Source of the DNA: Spirosoma sp.
Lineage (GTDB): Bacteria; Bacteroidota; Bacteroidia; Cytophagales; Spirosomataceae
DNA: 64,000 nucleotides
Assembly (NCBI RefSeq): GCF_026391055.1
Contig: NZ_JAPLET010000026.1
Location: 310,001 to 374,000 of the forward strand
Direction of reading: 5' to 3'
Every line of letters starts with the position of its first letter. Positions within the stretch are counted from its first letter, which is position 1. This document shows, piece after piece, positions 7,843 through 15,601 of this stretch. The position numbers and the translations under genes were made by a program. The notes beneath the pieces were generated by a model that saw only the letters and a list, made by a program, of their open reading frames with translations, did no database searches and had not been told where the DNA came from.

Positions 7843-9201
7843 CTATGGGTTAACATTATGATTTTGAATTATTTGTTTATAAGTTGTATACTCAAAATTA
7901 CATAATGAGTACCTAAAACAATCTCCCAAATGACCATATCCATTCTTGTCGGCGTGTTTCTTGTCGAGGGTTCCGTCCGACAACCGGCGCATCTTTTTGA
8001 TGTCGGACGTTGTGATGGGGCACTTGTCGGGGTCGATCCGCATCTTGCCCAGGTAGTGCGAGATCAGGGCGTTCGAGATAAAGCAGCTGGTGTCGGTGCC
8101 GGGGTTGAACTTGGGGACGGCATCGTAGTTGGTCATCTTGGCACCGTACTTCATCATGTAACCCCGGATCAGATTCCAGGCCGACTGGTTACCCTTCGTG
8201 TAGGCGCTGGCATTGTTGCCCGATGCGTCACCGGTAAACAGCAGGAAGTTCTTGCCGTACTTCATGCACAGTTCTTTGCACAGTGCTTCCAGATCCAGCC
8301 CGTCGATGTGGTATTCGTCGAGGAATACCGGAGCCCCGTTCTGCTTCTGCATGATCAGTACTGAGTTGACCACGTTAAAGTCGTGAATCAGGTAGACGGG
8401 CAGACCCGGCTTGTATTCGACTTTACCGAAGTATTTGCCTGGGTTGGCAAGCAGCCGGTGGAAATACGGGTTTTCGGGTTTGGGTACGCCCCATTTGCCG
8501 AGTGCGTCAATTTCGTGCTGGTCGGGGTCAACCGTCAGCAGCCAGTCGAAGAACTTAAAGGCGTGTGACGGACAGAACGGGTTATCGCCGTAGTTAGCCA
8601 GTACCGCATTACAGGGGATGGTCTTCTTATCGAAGAACAGCTCATAAATCCACGACTCAATACTGATCGGGTTGAACGTGAAGTGGAAGCGGGGCGGTAT
8701 CTCGTACTGGTTCCGGAGCGAACCGAACATACTGATAAAGGCTTGCTGGCTAATCTCACCGTACTTGGTAATCGGCTCCTCGACCCAGATATCGGTCGGG
8801 TCGGCAATACTCATGATCTTTTGCGGATTGTCGAAACTACCCGCCAGCAGCATATTCCCCGTAATGGTGTTGATGATCGTGTAATCGGAGTCACGGCAAA
8901 CGAACTGGTTACTGAGCCAGGGCCGGGCGTTGATGATGTCTTTGAAGAGCTGGTACTGGCTGTTCTTTACGTCGACCTGATTCTGGCGGGCGTAGATACC
9001 CCGGAAGTAGTCTTTTCCGGCGCAGCGCCCGAGCAGTTCACGCGCCTTGGTGGCTGACTTGGCCGAAAAGCGGCTGCCGTACCAGATTTGGACCGGGTTA
9101 TGATTAAACAGGTGCGGAATGAATACGTCGGGCACCACAAAGCAATAGTCCGGCACGGGCCGTCCTTTGAATCGTGATGCGGGTAAGTAGTCAATACGCA
9201 T
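7843..9201 (-). CDS. terL: terminase large subunit
   Basis: 452 residues from ATG 9201, two nucleotides after the small-subunit stop. The ATPase half shows a Walker A-like GSRFSAKS near residue 40 and a Walker B-like DIWVEEP. The nuclease half shows DFNVVNSVL, TGDASGNN and a final GDCFRY Asp (about residue 427). It translocates and cuts DNA during packaging. The last 25 codons are AT-rich and come from the HNH element; an alternative older C-terminus lies at 7003-7087. Confidence 0.9.
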   Translation of the reverse strand: MRIDYLPASRFKGRPVPDYCFVVPDVFIPHLFNHNPVQIWYGSRFSAKSATKARELLGRCAGKDYFRGIYARQNQVDVKNSQYQLFKDIINARPWLSNQFVCRDSDYTIINTITGNMLLAGSFDNPQKIMSIADPTDIWVEEPITKYGEISQQAFISMFGSLRNQYEIPPRFHFTFNPISIESWIYELFFDKKTIPCNAVLANYGDNPFCPSHAFKFFDWLLTVDPDQHEIDALGKWGVPKPENPYFHRLLANPGKYFGKVEYKPGLPVYLIHDFNVVNSVLIMQKQNGAPVFLDEYHIDGLDLEALCKELCMKYGKNFLLFTGDASGNNASAYTKGNQSAWNLIRGYMMKYGAKMTNYDAVPKFNPGTDTSCFISNALISHYLGKMRIDPDKCPITTSDIKKMRRLSDGTLDKKHADKNGYGHLGDCFRYSLCNFEYTTYKQIIQNHNVNP

Positions 9202-9203
9202 GG

Positions 9204-9680
9204 TTACTCCTCGGGGTTGTCGTTTACTTCTTCGTAGTCGATGGATTCCGCCTGTGCCTGAGTCTGCCGCTGCCATTCCTCGTAGCGGTCCAGTTCTTCG
9301 ACCGTCCAGCCTTTCAGATCAGCACCCCCACCACTGCGACTGCCCGCTACGACAATCGGATGCGGCACCCGGCCCTCGGTTCGGTTGAGCACTTCGCGAA
9401 TGGCTTTTATGTCGCCGTTCATGGCCATCTGAAGGAGCCGGGCCGCGACCGCCTGGTTAATGGTCTGTTGCCCGGTACTGATGGAGGCCGATGACCGCGA
9501 CTTTTCCACCGCACCGTCTTTGCCTGGCTTGGTGATGGTGATCGAAAACTCAATCTCGGTAGCGTCACCAAACTCCCGTAGAAACTGCGTAATCGGGCCT
9601 TTAGGCCTGCCAGTGGGGTTTCTGCTTTCTCCCGGCTTGATGGGCTTTAGGTTGGCGAGTGAGTTTTCTCCGCTGGGCAT
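9204..9680 (-). CDS. terS: terminase small subunit-like (DUF5681)
   Basis: A 158-residue protein beginning with KPIKPGESRNPTGRPKGP, the DUF5681 signature (KPGxSGNPxGRPKG) frequently found directly before phage TerL genes. A helical middle (INQAVAARLLQMAMNGDIKAIREVLNRTEG) follows, typical of such proteins, then an acidic tail. Position two nucleotides upstream of terL supports a DNA-recognition role in packaging. The call is based on motif and context. Confidence 0.75.
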   Translation of the reverse strand: MPSGENSLANLKPIKPGESRNPTGRPKGPITQFLREFGDATEIEFSITITKPGKDGAVEKSRSSASISTGQQTINQAVAARLLQMAMNGDIKAIREVLNRTEGRVPHPIVVAGSRSGGGADLKGWTVEELDRYEEWQRQTQAQAESIDYEEVNDNPEE

Positions 9681-9763
9681 AAGACTTCATTATTTTTTCA
9701 TTATTACGTGGCCCTTTTCCTGCCCCCCCTGGTGGATCTATGCCGGCCGGGGTTGGATTACAC

Positions 9764-10636
9764 TTACTGCGTCTTTTTGTGGCGCTGGTGCAGAATCTTG
9801 GGGGCTGTGTTCTTCCAGCGTACTTCGTGGTGAATCCGGCTGTGCGACGAGTTCATCATCGCTATCTTCACGCTGGAGGGGGAATACATCACGGTATAGA
9901 ATGACTTTACGTAGGTGCCGAACTTCTGGTAGAGTTCGGTAATGCCGCCAGGATTAGATTGCGTTTCTTTCTGGTTGATTATTACGTTGGTGAGCGTGAA
10001 GAACAGACACCCCTGCTGGGATAGCGTCGTGTAGGTGTTTACGTCCTCGTTGAAGACCCCCCGAAACAGATACGGCCGGTCAACGTCACAAATGAAGGTG
10101 TTCATGCATTTGCGTTTGAGCGTCACTTTCTTGCCGAAGGTGCCATTGCCGCCCCCCATGAAGTCGCCCCCCTGCGCAAAGGCAATACTGTGGGCGTTGA
10201 TCGAGACGTAGAACGTAAGCATGGCGTCGAGTACGGCATCCAGGTTCTTAATGTTGGAGTTACAGTATTGCTGCTTATCGTTAAAGCGGTACTGAAAATT
10301 AACGTAGTCGTCGTCCAGCATCATGAAGTACTGCAGGCCGAGGTCTTTGGCAATGGTAAAGGCCGCATTACGGGCGTAGGTGATCGATCGTCGGTCCTGA
10401 TGGTCGTGGTAGCCCTCGTCGGTATATTCGGCAACGGCCAGCTTGTCGAACATCACGACCTGATCGCCAAAGTTGCGGTAATAGTCCTCTGCCTGGGCAT
10501 CTTCGTTGTCGATGACGATAACAATCCGGCCCGTGTAGCCGCTTTTCTGCAGGGTAGCAATCGTAGCGACGTTATTAGCCCGTCCGTGGGTTAGGATCAG
10601 AACGGCAAAGTTTTCCTTAGTTGGCTGGGGTCGCAT
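9764..10636 (-). CDS. TAGT-type DNA-base glycosyltransferase
   Basis: A 290-residue protein matching the TET/JBP-associated glycosyltransferase (TAGT) pattern: N-terminal LILTHGRANN and IVIVIDNEDAQ, a metal/nucleotide-sugar motif MMLDDDYVNFQYR, then AFAQGGDFMGG, NEDVNTY, GTYVKSFYTVMYSPSSVKI and HSRIHHEVRW. Family members occur in phages and are predicted to put sugars on hydroxymethylated pyrimidines in DNA. It overlaps the ParB-like gene by 20 nt and precedes the terminase pair. No TET/JBP oxygenase gene is visible in the window, so the acceptor base is unknown. Confidence 0.8.
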   Translation of the reverse strand: MRPQPTKENFAVLILTHGRANNVATIATLQKSGYTGRIVIVIDNEDAQAEDYYRNFGDQVVMFDKLAVAEYTDEGYHDHQDRRSITYARNAAFTIAKDLGLQYFMMLDDDYVNFQYRFNDKQQYCNSNIKNLDAVLDAMLTFYVSINAHSIAFAQGGDFMGGGNGTFGKKVTLKRKCMNTFICDVDRPYLFRGVFNEDVNTYTTLSQQGCLFFTLTNVIINQKETQSNPGGITELYQKFGTYVKSFYTVMYSPSSVKIAMMNSSHSRIHHEVRWKNTAPKILHQRHKKTQ

Positions 10637-11456
10637 CGGCGGTATCTTCGTCTATGTCGGATGGATGATCGAATGCGTACTGCTCACTGAGGCTTTTGCT
10701 CATTTTGACAAAGCCGTATTCGATGGCCTGGTCCATGTCGATTACCACCAGGGCGGAGCGTTCCATCAGGTGCTGAATACTGGCCGGGGCGTGGGCATAG
10801 TAGTCGGCTATTTTCTCGTAGTTGAAGACGCGGTGCCGGTGAGCCGCGGCAATCAGGAAGGCTTTGATTTCGTCGGGAATCTCTTCGGCGTTGATTTCGT
10901 CGATGAGGTCAACGGTCTTGGTCTGGTCGGCCAGTTCGGAGAGTAACGGGGCTTTTTCGGACGGGTTGTAGATCGGGGGTTCGATTTTTCGGGAGTAGTT
11001 GTTTTCGCCCGATGATCCGGCCCCGGCTCCCCCGGCTCCTTCTCCTTCTTCTTCAATGGGTACAAAACCCCAGTCGTTGAGGTGTACCCCGAAATCGACC
11101 GCTATCTGGTCGATTACCTCGACGTCAAAGTTCAGGTTAACCTCACTGACTTTGTTATCGGCCAAAGCCAGTTCACGGCCTTCCTTCGAGTCGATATCCA
11201 AATCGGTCCGCTTCACGACAATCAGCTTGGTGCCGTCCGACTCTACGATGATCGTATCGGTAATGCCCGCATCCTCGGCGGTACCTGCGGTTTTGTTGCC
11301 GGCAATAATGTTGTTGTTCTTGTCGACCAGGATGCTGCGGCCCGCCCCCAGTTCGGAGAGTGATTTGCGAAGCAGCTTGCCGCCTTCCTCGGTACCTGTA
11401 TTGGCGTTTCTACTATCCAAACGCAGGTCTTTTATCTTACCGGACTTAACGGCCAT
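10617..11456 (-). CDS. ParB/sulfiredoxin-fold phage protein
   Basis: A 279-residue protein with an N-terminal ParB-like nuclease domain: RSILVDKNNNIIAGNKTAGTAEDAGI has the usual I-I-x-G-x-x-x motif and is followed by KRTDLDIDSKEGRELALADNKVSE. The middle is Gly/Glu rich; the C-terminal 120 residues are helical. Phage genes of this type commonly sit beside terminases or modification enzymes. It is the first gene after a well-matched promoter and terminator, so it probably opens the late unit. Confidence 0.8.
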   Translation of the reverse strand: MAVKSGKIKDLRLDSRNANTGTEEGGKLLRKSLSELGAGRSILVDKNNNIIAGNKTAGTAEDAGITDTIIVESDGTKLIVVKRTDLDIDSKEGRELALADNKVSEVNLNFDVEVIDQIAVDFGVHLNDWGFVPIEEEGEGAGGAGAGSSGENNYSRKIEPPIYNPSEKAPLLSELADQTKTVDLIDEINAEEIPDEIKAFLIAAAHRHRVFNYEKIADYYAHAPASIQHLMERSALVVIDMDQAIEYGFVKMSKSLSEQYAFDHPSDIDEDTADATPAN

Positions 11457-11485
11457 AAAGGGAGAGGATTTATAATAATGATTAA

Positions 11486-11515
11486 CAAATATATAACAAA
11501 CATTAAATCATTCAA
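11486..11515 (-). promoter_or_regulatory. Bacteroidota-type promoter for the late unit
   Basis: On the minus strand, TTG (11513-11515) is followed by exactly 19 nt and then TATATTTG (11486-11493), matching the TTTG-N19-TAnnTTTG consensus. It lies 30 nt upstream of the ParB-like start and directly downstream of a terminator. Confidence 0.65.
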
Positions 11516-11520
11516 CAGCA

Positions 11521-11552
11521 AAAAGCCCGACTATTGATTTATAGTCGGGCTT
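11521..11552 (-). terminator. intrinsic terminator
   Basis: Twelve-base arms AAGCCCGACTAT and ATAGTCGGGCTT pair perfectly with a 6-nt loop. On the minus strand the stem runs into TTTTTGC. It ends the unit that carries the PRTRC genes and separates it from the ParB/terminase unit. Confidence 0.8.
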
Positions 11553-11580
11553 GGGCATTTGTTAGCCTTTACTGTGGGCG

Positions 11581-11913
11581 TTAAAACACCGGGATTCCGT
11601 GCGGGTAGATTTGGTGGGTGAACGTTCGCCAGTCAATTTGTGTCTGCTGCTGCTTACCGGCCCATTCAGCCATATTGTCAACGTGCTGTGCGCACTGGCC
11701 GACTACTCCGTTGCCAATCGTGAGAATAAAAATCATTACCTTTTTGTCGACCGTTAGGCCGTGGGCCTCAAATCGCTTTTCTATGGCCTTCAGTACCCAG
11801 CCCCCGGCGGTAGCGGCAATCTCCTTAAATAGCCCGTCTACGCTGGCCGCTTGCTCCAGACAGATAAATATCGAGACCTCCCCTCGTGTCATTTCCCTTG
11901 TTGTGGCATCCAT
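11581..11913 (-). CDS. unknown phage protein
   Basis: A 110-residue alpha/beta protein (VSIFICLEQAASVDGLFKEIAATAGGWVLKAIEKRF, KVMIFILTIGNGVVGQ). It is the last gene before the terminator at 11.5 kb. No family recognised. Confidence 0.6.
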   Translation of the reverse strand: MDATTREMTRGEVSIFICLEQAASVDGLFKEIAATAGGWVLKAIEKRFEAHGLTVDKKVMIFILTIGNGVVGQCAQHVDNMAEWAGKQQQTQIDWRTFTHQIYPHGIPVF

Positions 11914-11929
11914 GCTGTTTTTGGTGTTT

Positions 11930-12193
11930 TTACGGTTGTAGTATGCCTAGTTTAATTAAATCGTCCCGGCTTACTTTCTGCCGGGCCTGTTGCATTAGTG
12001 CCCGGTCTTTTAGCTCCTGGAAGCGGTCGGTTGAAAAGTGCTGTGCGAAAAACTCCCTACCTGTTTTCACCAGTTTAACGTGATAGATTTCGTCGCAGGT
12101 TGGGCAGTAGTAGCAGTCCTCGAATAACAGGCTTTCCGGCAGAAAAATGTGTTGGTGGCCTTGCGGGCAGTGTTTAAGTGGTTTTATCGTCAT
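11930..12193 (-). CDS. small zinc-ribbon-like protein
   Basis: An 87-residue protein with CPQGHQ and CYYCPTCDEIYHV, four or five Cys plus His spaced like a zinc ribbon, followed by a helical C-terminus. It overlaps the next upstream gene by 20 nt. Function unknown; nucleic-acid binding is possible. Confidence 0.6.
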   Translation of the reverse strand: MTIKPLKHCPQGHQHIFLPESLLFEDCYYCPTCDEIYHVKLVKTGREFFAQHFSTDRFQELKDRALMQQARQKVSRDDLIKLGILQP

Positions 12194-12368
12194 TGGCTTT
12201 TTCTTCGATTAATTGAGCCTTGTCAAAGTCTACCCTCCGGCTGCCGTGGCTACTGTGCGTGGTGGGTATCCAGTAGCCGTACTTACCTACTGTTTCTATC
12301 CTGCCTCTGACCCGGCGACCATCGAGGTCGGCTTCGATCAAGTCACCTACCTCAAATTGATTCATCAT
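12174..12368 (-). CDS. small beta-barrel-like protein
   Basis: A 64-residue protein; FEVGDLIEADLDGRRVRGRIETVGKYGYWI reads as an SH3- or KOW-like small barrel. It overlaps both neighbours by about 17-20 nt. No specific family. Confidence 0.55.
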   Translation of the reverse strand: MMNQFEVGDLIEADLDGRRVRGRIETVGKYGYWIPTTHSSHGSRRVDFDKAQLIEEKANDDKTT

Positions 12369-13065
12369 CTGCTGCTGCTTTGTCGATTGCCTTCTGTAGC
12401 TCCTTCATTTCGGGACTCTCGGCAAACTCTTTGCTACAGGTCATGTGGTACGGCGTTCCGTTCTCAGTGATGCCCGTATGTGAGCCAGCCCACTCTTTGG
12501 CGTAGGGGTGTTCGACTTCCTCTTTCACATGGTACCCCAACTCTTCAACTTCCTCAAAGAAGCTATACACCGTTTCTGCGTCGGGGCTATGTGCTAAAAA
12601 GAAGCTCCACAATAGCTCAAACGTCGGCAACGTGCCCACTTCGTGGCGGTCACCAATGAATGTGCCCATTAACGTATCCAAATCCTCTTGACTCATTTTC
12701 TCAACCGGTAACGCTGGCTGATCAGTTGGCAAGGGCATTGGGGTTGGTCTAGCAACCTCCTGCTGAGGAACAAGTATTGATTCGGTAAACAACTCCTCAA
12801 TTTTCCGGCAATCATTGTGATCGTCCGAACTGCCGTAAAGTACCTCTCCAATCAGTCTGGAGTACTTGGCCGATGAGGTTGTACAGAATACATTCTCCGG
12901 CTTTTCGTAATCCCACATTTCGAAGATCACAAAATCGCGCTGGCCGTCGGGTCGGGCAATCCAGCCATAGACAACGTAGAAACCGTCGTCGGTTACGGTG
13001 TAGCGGTCCCAGACAACCGGGATAGCATTACTAAGTTTGGTAGTTATTTCGATGATTACGCTCAT
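12352..13065 (-). CDS. unknown phage protein
   Basis: A 237-residue acidic protein. Residues 1-90 are beta-rich (RYTVTDDGFYVVYGWIARPDG), then a Pro-rich linker, then a helical C-terminal half with many Glu. No family recognised. The start lies 2 nt after the J-domain gene's stop. Confidence 0.6.
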   Translation of the reverse strand: MSVIIEITTKLSNAIPVVWDRYTVTDDGFYVVYGWIARPDGQRDFVIFEMWDYEKPENVFCTTSSAKYSRLIGEVLYGSSDDHNDCRKIEELFTESILVPQQEVARPTPMPLPTDQPALPVEKMSQEDLDTLMGTFIGDRHEVGTLPTFELLWSFFLAHSPDAETVYSFFEEVEELGYHVKEEVEHPYAKEWAGSHTGITENGTPYHMTCSKEFAESPEMKELQKAIDKAAADDESI

Positions 13066-13067
13066 AG

Positions 13068-13715
13068 CTATTTGAATCCAAAGTGTTTTTTCGCCTTCTC
13101 GTAGGCTTCCTGAAGTTCCTGAAATTTGATAGTACTGCCCCCCGGTTTGTCGGGGTGATATTGTTTTGCCAGTCGCCGATAGTTCGTCTGAACCTGCGAG
13201 TAGGTTACCACCTTACCCACAATTTGCAACACATTGCGCCAGTCACCTTCTGGCCATTTGTGGGGCGGTGGTGGCTGCTTTTCCTGTTTTGGCGGTGGTT
13301 TCTGTTCGACCGGTGGTGGCTTACAACTGAATAGTTCCCCAATCGTCGCATACATGGGGATGGCTAACCTGTTTGTAAATCCACGAATCTCCGCAACAGA
13401 CAGTCCGATCGCACGAATGTTCCCCGCAATTGAATCGTATAGGTCGCAACTAATGCACAGCCATTCGCTGGTTAGGGTCCACTTAAACCAGACAGCGACA
13501 CCCATATCCCCCAGCTTCGGTTGTCTCGCAGACGGTAGCCCATCCTTGCGAAGTGCCGCATTTGAGCTTATCACAATGATTTTAGCGCCGAGAGCGTCCA
13601 TCTGTTTGAGCAGGTGGTCGCGGGCACTGGCCAGACTTACGGCGGTCTTTGTCGACTCCGGGGTTGCGCGACGACGCCGACCGGCGGGCCAGGTGAGGGG
13701 ATACGGTGGCAACAT
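13068..13715 (-). CDS. J-domain (DnaJ-like) phage protein
   Basis: A 215-residue protein whose C-terminal 65 residues form a J domain: helix II YRRLAKQYHPDKPGG with the HPD motif, then FQELQEAYEKAKKHFG. The N-terminal 130 residues are an unrecognised alpha/beta domain, and a Pro/Lys/Gln linker separates them. J domains stimulate Hsp70 ATPase, so the protein may recruit host DnaK. It lies four genes downstream of the PRTRC cassette in the same unit. Confidence 0.8.
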   Translation of the reverse strand: MLPPYPLTWPAGRRRRATPESTKTAVSLASARDHLLKQMDALGAKIIVISSNAALRKDGLPSARQPKLGDMGVAVWFKWTLTSEWLCISCDLYDSIAGNIRAIGLSVAEIRGFTNRLAIPMYATIGELFSCKPPPVEQKPPPKQEKQPPPPHKWPEGDWRNVLQIVGKVVTYSQVQTNYRRLAKQYHPDKPGGSTIKFQELQEAYEKAKKHFGFK

Positions 13716-13717
13716 GG

Positions 13718-14035
13718 TTATTTATTGGTTTTGGCTTCCTGTTTGTCTCTTTGTAGCTGCTCTACCTGTAGCTGGTCCTCCAGCTTGTCGAACGGATCAA
13801 CCATGCCCCCGTAGCTCCGTAGCCCTTCCAGTGTTTTACCCCGGCTGAGCCATTCGCCGTGAATTTCTCGTAGCTGGCTGGCAAAGCACGTTTCTGAACC
13901 GAAGGGGTAGCCCGACAGGTTTAACACCCGCTTGATAAATGCCCGGTCGGTGGTGCCGAACATAATGGCCACAATGTAGCGCACGTCACTGATGCCGTGG
14001 ACGGCTTCGTAGATATCAAACTTTTCGATTTTCAT
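13718..14035 (-). CDS. unknown phage protein
   Basis: 105 residues from ATG 14035, which overlaps the upstream stop as ATGA; an earlier ATG at 14056 is less likely. The protein has an alpha/beta N-terminus and a Gln/Lys-rich coiled-coil-like end. No family recognised. Confidence 0.6.
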   Translation of the reverse strand: MKIEKFDIYEAVHGISDVRYIVAIMFGTTDRAFIKRVLNLSGYPFGSETCFASQLREIHGEWLSRGKTLEGLRSYGGMVDPFDKLEDQLQVEQLQRDKQEAKTNK

Positions 14036-14556
14036 GCCTTGATTCGTTTTAAACACTTTTCTTTCTTATCCGCTTTCAGGCCCAGCGCGGCCCAAACTTC
14101 CGGCGTGTTAGGTATCATTTCCCTATCCTGCCCCTCGCGCTGTACCAGCGTAAACAGCGTATCAGCCAACAGCTTTGAGATAGGCATACTGCGCTCCGAG
14201 TCGTGATAGCCGGGGGTTAATTCTTCGTACAGACCAGCGTACTGTTTGCTGAGTACATAGCCCGCGTTATCAGGGCCCCACAGCAGTATGTGGCTATCCT
14301 TGGACGTGGTGTGATACAGCGAAAGAACGTAGTACTGCGTCAGTTCCTCGACATTGGCTGATGCCAGTGCCAGGGCTTCCGTGCTGAACAGCTTGTTTTC
14401 GTAAAAGCCGGGGGAGGGTATGCCGGGCACGTAGAGCCAGTAAGACAGTCCCTTTTCGTCGTAGCTCATGCGCTTGATTGTGCCGCTGTGCGCCACTCCC
14501 CGCCAGTCCAGAAACCAGACGGTTTGGTTTAGTTCGTAGTTGGTGTTGATTGTCAT
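14032..14556 (-). CDS. unknown phage protein
   Basis: A 174-residue protein. The start is a beta-rich small-barrel-like stretch (NQTVWFLDWRGVAHSGTIKRMSYDEKGLSYWLYV), followed by mixed alpha/beta sequence. It is coupled to both neighbours by ATGA overlaps. No family recognised. Confidence 0.6.
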   Translation of the reverse strand: MTINTNYELNQTVWFLDWRGVAHSGTIKRMSYDEKGLSYWLYVPGIPSPGFYENKLFSTEALALASANVEELTQYYVLSLYHTTSKDSHILLWGPDNAGYVLSKQYAGLYEELTPGYHDSERSMPISKLLADTLFTLVQREGQDREMIPNTPEVWAALGLKADKKEKCLKRIKA

Positions 14557-14810
14557 AGCTGCTCCTCGTCGTCCCGTTTAATTCCCAGTTCGTTGGTCAG
14601 GCTGTCTACTGAATTGGTAGCTGCCTCGACCTGCAGGAATGCCTTCCGGAGTACCCAGCAGATGGTTGCGTCGCTGGTTAAGTTGCTGTGCAAATTGGCG
14701 TCAAAGCCTCCTTTGATGTTTGCTTCCTGCGTGATGAGGATAAAGTTTTTAGCGCGTAGCAGGGGCAGAATGTACTTGGCCCGGTGGTAGATACTGTACA
14801 GGATTTTCAT
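14553..14810 (-). CDS. small protein downstream of PRTRC ThiF
   Basis: An 85-residue helical protein (HRAKYILPLLRAKNFILI, TICWVLRKAFLQVEAATNSVDSL). Its start overlaps the ThiF stop by one base (TAATG), so it is likely co-translated with the cassette. No family recognised. Confidence 0.6.
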   Translation of the reverse strand: MKILYSIYHRAKYILPLLRAKNFILITQEANIKGGFDANLHSNLTSDATICWVLRKAFLQVEAATNSVDSLTNELGIKRDDEEQL

Positions 14811-15601
14811 TACACTTTGAGGGGTTGCGACCGGAAATCGGCCAGATTAAGAAAAAAGCCCCGGCTGTCGGTCATGCCGTTGCGGAACAGGTTCCACAGC
14901 AAACTCATGCCCATCGTAGCCAGCGTGCCGTTCATGTACAGATCCTGCTTGGTGAGGGCTTCGGCCAGCGAACAGGACGGCGTATCATCGCCCGTTTCCG
15001 ACTGCGCCAGTACCTCGGCGTATTCGTCCGTGACGAAGGGCAGCAGGCCCACCGGCGTAAACTTCTCGGATTTGGGCTGCGGGTGCTCACCCACGGTCGA
15101 CAGGATGCACTGGCCGGTGTAGCGGCTGTTGCCGAAATCCATCCAGTAGTACTTATGCTCGGGGCCGTCCTGTTTGTTCTGCGGCTTGTTGAGGATGGCG
15201 GCAATCTCGATGCGGGCGGCTACCGAGTCCACGCAGGTAATGGTCAGGTTGGCCAGCCCCGTCCGACGACGGGCTTTGAGTCCCTCGATGCTGTAGCGGC
15301 AGGTAAAGGCTTTCCAGCAGGTGCCGTAAAAGCGGTTGATCCGGTTGACAAGGGCCACTGACTTGCTTAGGTGCAGTTCCGATTCGGCAAACAACTGGCG
15401 GCCAAGATTAGCCTGCGTTACTACGTCATCGTCGTAGACATTGACCTGCAAGCCGGGGTGTCCCAGATTAAACAGGGCGGTGTCGAGTTGGGCAAGGGCC
15501 GTTATGACCTTACTGCCCGTCCCTCCTGCCCCGATCAGGTTTACGGTAATGGGATTGGTCGGTTGGAGCAGATAAGGTGCTGTGTAGTGTTTACGGCTCA
15601 T
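14810..15601 (-). CDS. PRTRC system ThiF/E1-like protein
   Basis: 263 residues from ATG 15601, which overlaps the B stop as ATGA; the longer upstream frame is rejected. The Rossmann motif GAGGTG is at residues 24-29, followed by VNVYDDDVV, an NLGRQ segment and TCVDS, the ATP/Mg pattern of E1/ThiF/MoeB adenylyltransferases. A Cys in TPSCSLAEAL is a candidate thiolating residue. It would adenylate the C-terminus of a ubiquitin-like partner, most likely PRTRC C. Family membership is strong; the reaction here is inferred. Confidence 0.88.
   Translation of the reverse strand: MSRKHYTAPYLLQPTNPITVNLIGAGGTGSKVITALAQLDTALFNLGHPGLQVNVYDDDVVTQANLGRQLFAESELHLSKSVALVNRINRFYGTCWKAFTCRYSIEGLKARRRTGLANLTITCVDSVAARIEIAAILNKPQNKQDGPEHKYYWMDFGNSRYTGQCILSTVGEHPQPKSEKFTPVGLLPFVTDEYAEVLAQSETGDDTPSCSLAEALTKQDLYMNGTLATMGMSLLWNLFRNGMTDSRGFFLNLADFRSQPLKV

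Larger units (their letters stand above)
7088..7930 (-). mobile_element. HNH element carrying a recoded terL 3' end
   Basis: An 843-bp segment delimited by an identical 22-bp direct repeat (7066-7087 and 7909-7930) that encodes LGDCFRY, the third catalytic-Asp motif of the terminase nuclease. Inside, in transcription order, are an AT-rich replacement of the last terL codons, an HNH endonuclease gene and a hairpin. The replacement preserves the TerL protein while changing DNA bases. This arrangement is known for some fungal mitochondrial endonuclease elements; here it is inferred directly from the duplicated sequence. A self-splicing intron is the main alternative. Confidence 0.75.

Noticed and set aside
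7088-7908. Group I intron core around the HNH gene
   Set aside because: No conserved intron core pairing could be identified, and the upstream terL copy has its own complete ending and stop; kept only as an alternative in the finding.
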